Assembly (NCBI GenBank): GCA_046154585.1
Contig: JBJXDX010000058.1
Location: 1 to 64,000, forward strand
Source: CADEFX01 sp046154585
GTDB taxonomy: Bacteria; Pseudomonadota; Alphaproteobacteria; Rhizobiales; Hyphomicrobiaceae
Reading direction: 5' to 3'
DNA length: 64,000 bases
The translations under genes were made by a program, and so were the position numbers. The notes beneath the pieces were generated by a model. It worked only from the letters and a program-made list of their open reading frames with translations, was not told the DNA's origin and searched no databases. Positions 60,466-64,000 of the stretch are shown piece by piece. The first letter of the stretch is position 1. The number at the start of each line of letters is the position of its first letter.

Positions 60466-61704
60466 ATGTCGATCGCCGGTTCGCTCGCCAAGCGCTATCT
60501 GCCTGATTTCAGCACCATCGCCGGAGCGAGCCGTACGACGCAGCCGGAGACCGATGCCGTGGCCGAGGGCGCACGCGCATTTGCGCCCGTGATATGGATG
60601 ATCGGCAAGGTGCAGAGCGGCAAGAGCTCGATCGTCCGCGCCATCACGAAGAGCGACGCCGTTGCCCTCGGCAGCGGCTTCAAGGCCTGCACGCGCACAG
60701 CGCACATCTTCGACTTTCCCGAGGAGGCGCCGGTTCTGCGCTTTCTCGATACGCGGGGACTCGGAGAGACGAACTATGATCCGGCTGAGGATCTGGCGTT
60801 CTGCGCCGAGCGCGCGCACCTGCTGCTCGCGGTCGTACGCGCAATGGACCCGCAGCAGAACCCCGTGCTCGATGCCTTGCGCACGGTGCGGTTGGCGCAC
60901 CCGGATTGGCCTTTGATCGTCGCGCAGACGAGCCTGCATGAGGGCTATGCGCCGGGGCAGAACCATCCTGCGGACTATCCGTTCAATACGTCCGATCCCG
61001 GTGCCGGCGCATCCACCAACCTGCCGACAGATTTGTTGCGCAGCCTCGCCCTTCAGCGGGCGCTGTTTGCAGCCTTGCCCGGCCGCGGCCCCGTTGCCTT
61101 CGTGCCGATCGACTTCACGAAAGACGGCGACGGCTACCAACCTGTCGATTTCGGTCTCGATGCGCTGGTGGAAACGATCGTGCGGACCGCACCGGCGGCG
61201 ATGGTCGCGGCGTTGGAAGCGATGCCGGCACTCACCCACGATCCGCGTCTGCAGCAAGCAGACCCCCTCATCATGGGACACGCCACGGCAGCCGCTGGTG
61301 GCGATCTTGTGCCTGTCGCCGGCGCCGTGGCGGTTTCCGTCATCCAGGCGCGCCTTCTACAGCGCCTGGCCGCTATCTATGGCATCGCCTGGGACCGGCG
61401 CGTGTTCGGTGAGTTTGCAGCGGCGCTCGGCTCTGGCGTCGCGGTGCGCGTGGTGGCAGGGCTGGGCATTCGCCAGCTCATGAAATTCATTCCGGTCTAC
61501 GGGCAGACGGCGGGCATGGCTGCATCAGCGGCAATGAGCTTTGCCGTGACGTATGCGCTGGGTAAGGCCGCGGTCTATTTCCTGTCGAAGCGGCGCATCG
61601 GCGCCCATGATCCCGCCGGCGTTGCGCGCACCTATCGCCAGGCTCTGCAAGACGCGTTCCGGCTCGCCAAAGAGCGTCGAGCCAGCCCGGACGCCAAATC
61701 ATGA
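60466..61704 (+). CDS. Dynamin/YcjF-like GTPase with DUF697-type C-terminus
   Basis: A 412-residue protein. The N-terminal GTPase domain has G1 MIGKVQSGKSSIVRAI (about 45-60) and G3 FLDTRGLGETNYDP (about 95). The C-terminal half, from about 270, has hydrophobic helices (LVPVAGAVAVSVIQARLLQRLAAIYG and AVRVVAGLGIRQLMKFIPVYGQTAGMAASAAMSFAVTYALG), which match the DUF697 (YcjF-like) type. Its last 4 bases overlap the start of the next GTPase gene. Function unknown; membrane remodelling or stress response is suggested for relatives. Confidence 0.82.
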   Translation: MSIAGSLAKRYLPDFSTIAGASRTTQPETDAVAEGARAFAPVIWMIGKVQSGKSSIVRAITKSDAVALGSGFKACTRTAHIFDFPEEAPVLRFLDTRGLGETNYDPAEDLAFCAERAHLLLAVVRAMDPQQNPVLDALRTVRLAHPDWPLIVAQTSLHEGYAPGQNHPADYPFNTSDPGAGASTNLPTDLLRSLALQRALFAALPGRGPVAFVPIDFTKDGDGYQPVDFGLDALVETIVRTAPAAMVAALEAMPALTHDPRLQQADPLIMGHATAAAGGDLVPVAGAVAVSVIQARLLQRLAAIYGIAWDRRVFGEFAAALGSGVAVRVVAGLGIRQLMKFIPVYGQTAGMAASAAMSFAVTYALGKAAVYFLSKRRIGAHDPAGVARTYRQALQDAFRLAKERRASPDAKS

Positions 61705-63260
61705 AGGGCAAGAGCAGCCGATCGATGCTCTACCTGCGGCTGGCCATCCTCGGCGTCGGATTGCTGCTGCCGTCCCTGACTTTGATCCCGTTCGGCAGCA
61801 TTTGGCTTTGGCAGAACGGCTATCTGCTGTACTGGGCAGTCGCCGCGTGCCTGGCTGTTCTCGCGGCCTACGTCATCCAGTTTCGCCTGCTCGGCCGAGC
61901 AACACTTGCAAAGCCGGACGGGAAGGGCGAGGCGAGCGCTCCCGAGGATGCAGAAGCCGATGCTCCGGACCCAGGATGGACGCCGCGCGAGGTGGAGGCC
62001 TGGAAGCGCGTCCTGGCGATCGCGTCAACGGCCACCCCCGACCATGTCGGGAGCAGCGACGAGGCGCTAAAGCTCGGGCTCGACACGATCCGTGCCGTAG
62101 CGTCTACGGTGCATCCGGAAGAACGCGATCCGCTGTGGAAATTTACGATCCCCGAGGCGCTCGCCATCCTGGAGCGCGTCAGCGTGCGTATGCGCGTGTT
62201 CGTCAACGAGAACGTACCGCTGGGCGATCGGCTGACCGTGGCTCAGATGATGGCGATCTACCGATGGAAGGGCACCATCGAGCTTGCCGAGAAGGCCTAT
62301 GACCTTTGGCGGCTTGCCCGCTTCATCAATCCGCTTTCGGCTGCGACGCACGAAGTGCGCGAGCGGCTGTCACGCGAGATGTTGCAGTGGGGACGCGATC
62401 ATATCGCCCGGCGTCTGGCCGCCACTTACGTCAAGGAGATCGGCCGGGCCGCGATCGACTTGTATGGCGGCCGCCTCCGGGTATCGGGTGAAACGCTTGC
62501 CGCACACATCACGCGTACCTCGGCCGCCGACAAGGCACAAGCTGCCGCACGCGTCGCCGAGCCCTTGCGCATCCTCGTCGCCGGCCAGATCAGCGCCGGC
62601 AAGTCGAGCCTGATCAACGCACTTGCGCGGGAAGTCGCGGCGGCGGTGGATGCCTTGCCGACGACGCGGGCGTTCACGGCCTACGAGCTCAAACGCGGTG
62701 GATTTCCTGCAGCCCTCCTGATCGACAGCCCTGGTTTGGGAACCCGGCCGGGCGATGCCGCGTTGTTGATCGAGAATGCCGCTGAGGCAGATCTGGTCCT
62801 ATGGGTCGTGGCATCACACCGCGCGGACCGAGACGCTGATCGGCGTGCGTTGCGTGATTTTCGTCTTCACTTCGCTGAACGTCTCAACCGTAGGCGGCCG
62901 CCCGTGGTCCTTGTCGTATCCCAGATCGATCGCTTGAGACCATTCCAGGAGTGGAGCCCTCCATACGACCTGACGCAATCCGACCGTCCGAAAGCGGTAG
63001 CGATCCGCGAGGCGATGTCGGCCATCGCCGAAGAACTCGGCTTCTCGCTGGACGAAGCGGTGGCCATCAGCACCGCACCGAATTCCGCGCCCTACAACAT
63101 CGATACCGTCTGGGGACAGATCGTTCGCCTGCTCCCGGAGGCGCAGAGCTCGCAGCTCATCCGGTCACTGCATGATCTGAAGGATCGATGGGATTGGGCG
63201 CGCATGTGGAGCCAGGCGGCGAACGCCGGGCGCGTGATCGTCAAAACGCTTAAGAACTGA
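61701..63260 (+). CDS. Membrane-anchored dynamin-like GTPase
   Basis: A 519-residue protein with two N-terminal membrane segments (RLAILGVGLLLPSLTLIPFG and LLYWAVAACLAVLAAYVIQF), a helical middle domain, and a GTPase domain with G1 LVAGQISAGKSSLINAL (about 293-309), G3 LIDSPGLGTRPGDAALL and G4-like LVVSQIDRLRPF. The ATG at 61701 overlaps the previous GTPase gene by 4 bases. The pair looks like a functional unit at the membrane; specific role unknown. Confidence 0.82.
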   Translation: MKGKSSRSMLYLRLAILGVGLLLPSLTLIPFGSIWLWQNGYLLYWAVAACLAVLAAYVIQFRLLGRATLAKPDGKGEASAPEDAEADAPDPGWTPREVEAWKRVLAIASTATPDHVGSSDEALKLGLDTIRAVASTVHPEERDPLWKFTIPEALAILERVSVRMRVFVNENVPLGDRLTVAQMMAIYRWKGTIELAEKAYDLWRLARFINPLSAATHEVRERLSREMLQWGRDHIARRLAATYVKEIGRAAIDLYGGRLRVSGETLAAHITRTSAADKAQAAARVAEPLRILVAGQISAGKSSLINALAREVAAAVDALPTTRAFTAYELKRGGFPAALLIDSPGLGTRPGDAALLIENAAEADLVLWVVASHRADRDADRRALRDFRLHFAERLNRRRPPVVLVVSQIDRLRPFQEWSPPYDLTQSDRPKAVAIREAMSAIAEELGFSLDEAVAISTAPNSAPYNIDTVWGQIVRLLPEAQSSQLIRSLHDLKDRWDWARMWSQAANAGRVIVKTLKN

Positions 63261-63282
63261 ACCTGCATTAACGGTGAAGGCC

Positions 63283-64000
63283 ATGGGAGCGCGCGAAGCA
63301 GCTTCTGATCACGCAATTGTCGAAGACAAGTCACGGCACGAGCCGATGGCCGTAAACCGCATCAAGCGCGCAGCGAGTATATCGTCCAACGGCGAGGATG
63401 GCGCGCCCAAGATCGATGGGTTGCAACGGGCCACGCAGATCGCGACGATCGGGCTCTTCGCCCTGGCCATCCTTGGTTGTTTGTACTTGTCGCACAGCGT
63501 CGTCGTTCCGGTGCTGCTGGCCCTCGTCGTCGGCACGATCCTGCTGCCGGTGGTCGAGTTTCTCGAGAATTGGCGGGCGCCGCGAGCGTTGGCAGTGGCA
63601 ATCGTGGCGTTGGCGCTGGTCGCTATCGTGTTCGTTTTGGCCACCGTGCTGTCGCTCCCCTTGACCTACTGGCTGAGCCGGGCGACAGAGCTTGGCTCGC
63701 TGATTCGACAGAAACTGCAGTCGATCAATCAGCCGCTGTCGATGTTGAAGGAACTCGGAGCCGTTTTCAGCCAGGCGACCGGCGCGGAGCAAGGCGGGCT
63801 CAAGGTCGATCAGTCCTCGACGAATATCGTCGGCGGCATTTTTTCCCTGCTGACGCCGGCCGTAAGCCAGACCGTGTTGTTCCTGTTCGCGATGGTCTTC
63901 TACCTCATCTATCAAAAGGAAATCCGCACGGGGGCCGTGTTTCTGGTGCAGGACAGGAACGCGCGCCTGACCACGCTGCGCATCATCTCCGACATTGAAC
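63283..64000 (+). CDS. AI-2E (PerM)-family transporter, 3' end outside the window
   Basis: The first 239 codons of an AI-2E family membrane protein. A disordered N-terminus (about 1-48) is followed by membrane segments IATIGLFALAILGCLYLS, VVVPVLLALVVGTILLPVVEFL and ALAVAIVALALVAIVFVLATVLSL, then SLLTPAVSQTVLFLFAMVFYLIYQ. The frame is open to position 64000. The ATG at 63283 is 22 bases after the GTPase gene, so all three may be one transcript. The family exports or exchanges small solutes; substrate unknown. Confidence 0.85.
   Translation, partial: MGAREAASDHAIVEDKSRHEPMAVNRIKRAASISSNGEDGAPKIDGLQRATQIATIGLFALAILGCLYLSHSVVVPVLLALVVGTILLPVVEFLENWRAPRALAVAIVALALVAIVFVLATVLSLPLTYWLSRATELGSLIRQKLQSINQPLSMLKELGAVFSQATGAEQGGLKVDQSSTNIVGGIFSLLTPAVSQTVLFLFAMVFYLIYQKEIRTGAVFLVQDRNARLTTLRIISDIE

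Overview
The window looks like chromosomal DNA from a GC-rich alphaproteobacterium of the order Hyphomicrobiales (Rhizobiales). The evidence is the conserved run proC-ybjN-ubiK-lgt-midA-pgeF-prs, a NepR/EcfG/PhyR general stress locus, CtrA-type boxes, and a long urea-uptake plus urease cluster. The genus cannot be fixed from sequence alone. No tRNA, rRNA, CRISPR array, transposase or phage gene was seen, so this is core-like DNA with a catabolic block on the left.

Layout. 1-170: a dispersed inverted repeat. 171-4840: class III aminotransferase, an SDR without its catalytic residues, moaD-moaE, and an overlapping gnd-gntK pair for gluconate catabolism. 4961-14581: a dense catabolic block with an amidase, a GMC oxidoreductase, an LLM-type flavin monooxygenase beside its flavin reductase, an HpaB/AbfD-family protein, a CrtI-like FAD oxidoreductase and a D-2-hydroxyacid dehydrogenase. 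The substrate is unknown. 14582-22274: a PilZ protein behind a CtrA box, an HD-domain protein, an orphan family 5 solute-binding protein, a branched-chain aminotransferase divergent from a MarR regulator, and a two-component system. 22317-31424: csaA, a TetR/COQ9-fold protein, proC, ybjN, ubiK, lgt, midA, pgeF, a two-domain lipoprotein and prs.

31443-44276 is one minus-strand nitrogen-scavenging unit, urtABCDE followed by ureD-ureA-(HD hydrolase)-ureJ-ureB-(NTF2-like)-ureC-ureE-ureF-ureG-(zinc ribbon). A close match to a sigma-54 promoter sits 39-54 bases upstream of urtA, so nitrogen-limitation control by RpoN (with NtrC) is likely. The unit imports urea through an ABC transporter and hydrolyses it with a nickel urease. 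The accessory genes supply nickel uptake and delivery. The two extra genes inside the urease operon have no assigned role.

44574-57461: two unrecognised genes whose 3' ends overlap convergently, a class II aldolase, an alpha/beta hydrolase, rpsU (TTG start), purE-purK, a divergent DUF465 pair, a DMT permease pseudogene with two 1-base deletions, and divergent acyl-CoA and propionyl-CoA synthetases.

57458-60317 is the most striking region. The general stress regulators nepR, ecfG and phyR lie in one direction, and five exact GGAAC-N16/17-CGTT sites sit in 2.2 kb. Each is placed at promoter distance from nepR-ecfG, phyR, a DUF1328-csbD operon, a 25-residue membrane peptide gene, or a 54-residue membrane protein gene. 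60466-64000: two overlapping membrane-associated GTPase genes and an AI-2E-family transporter cut by the window end.
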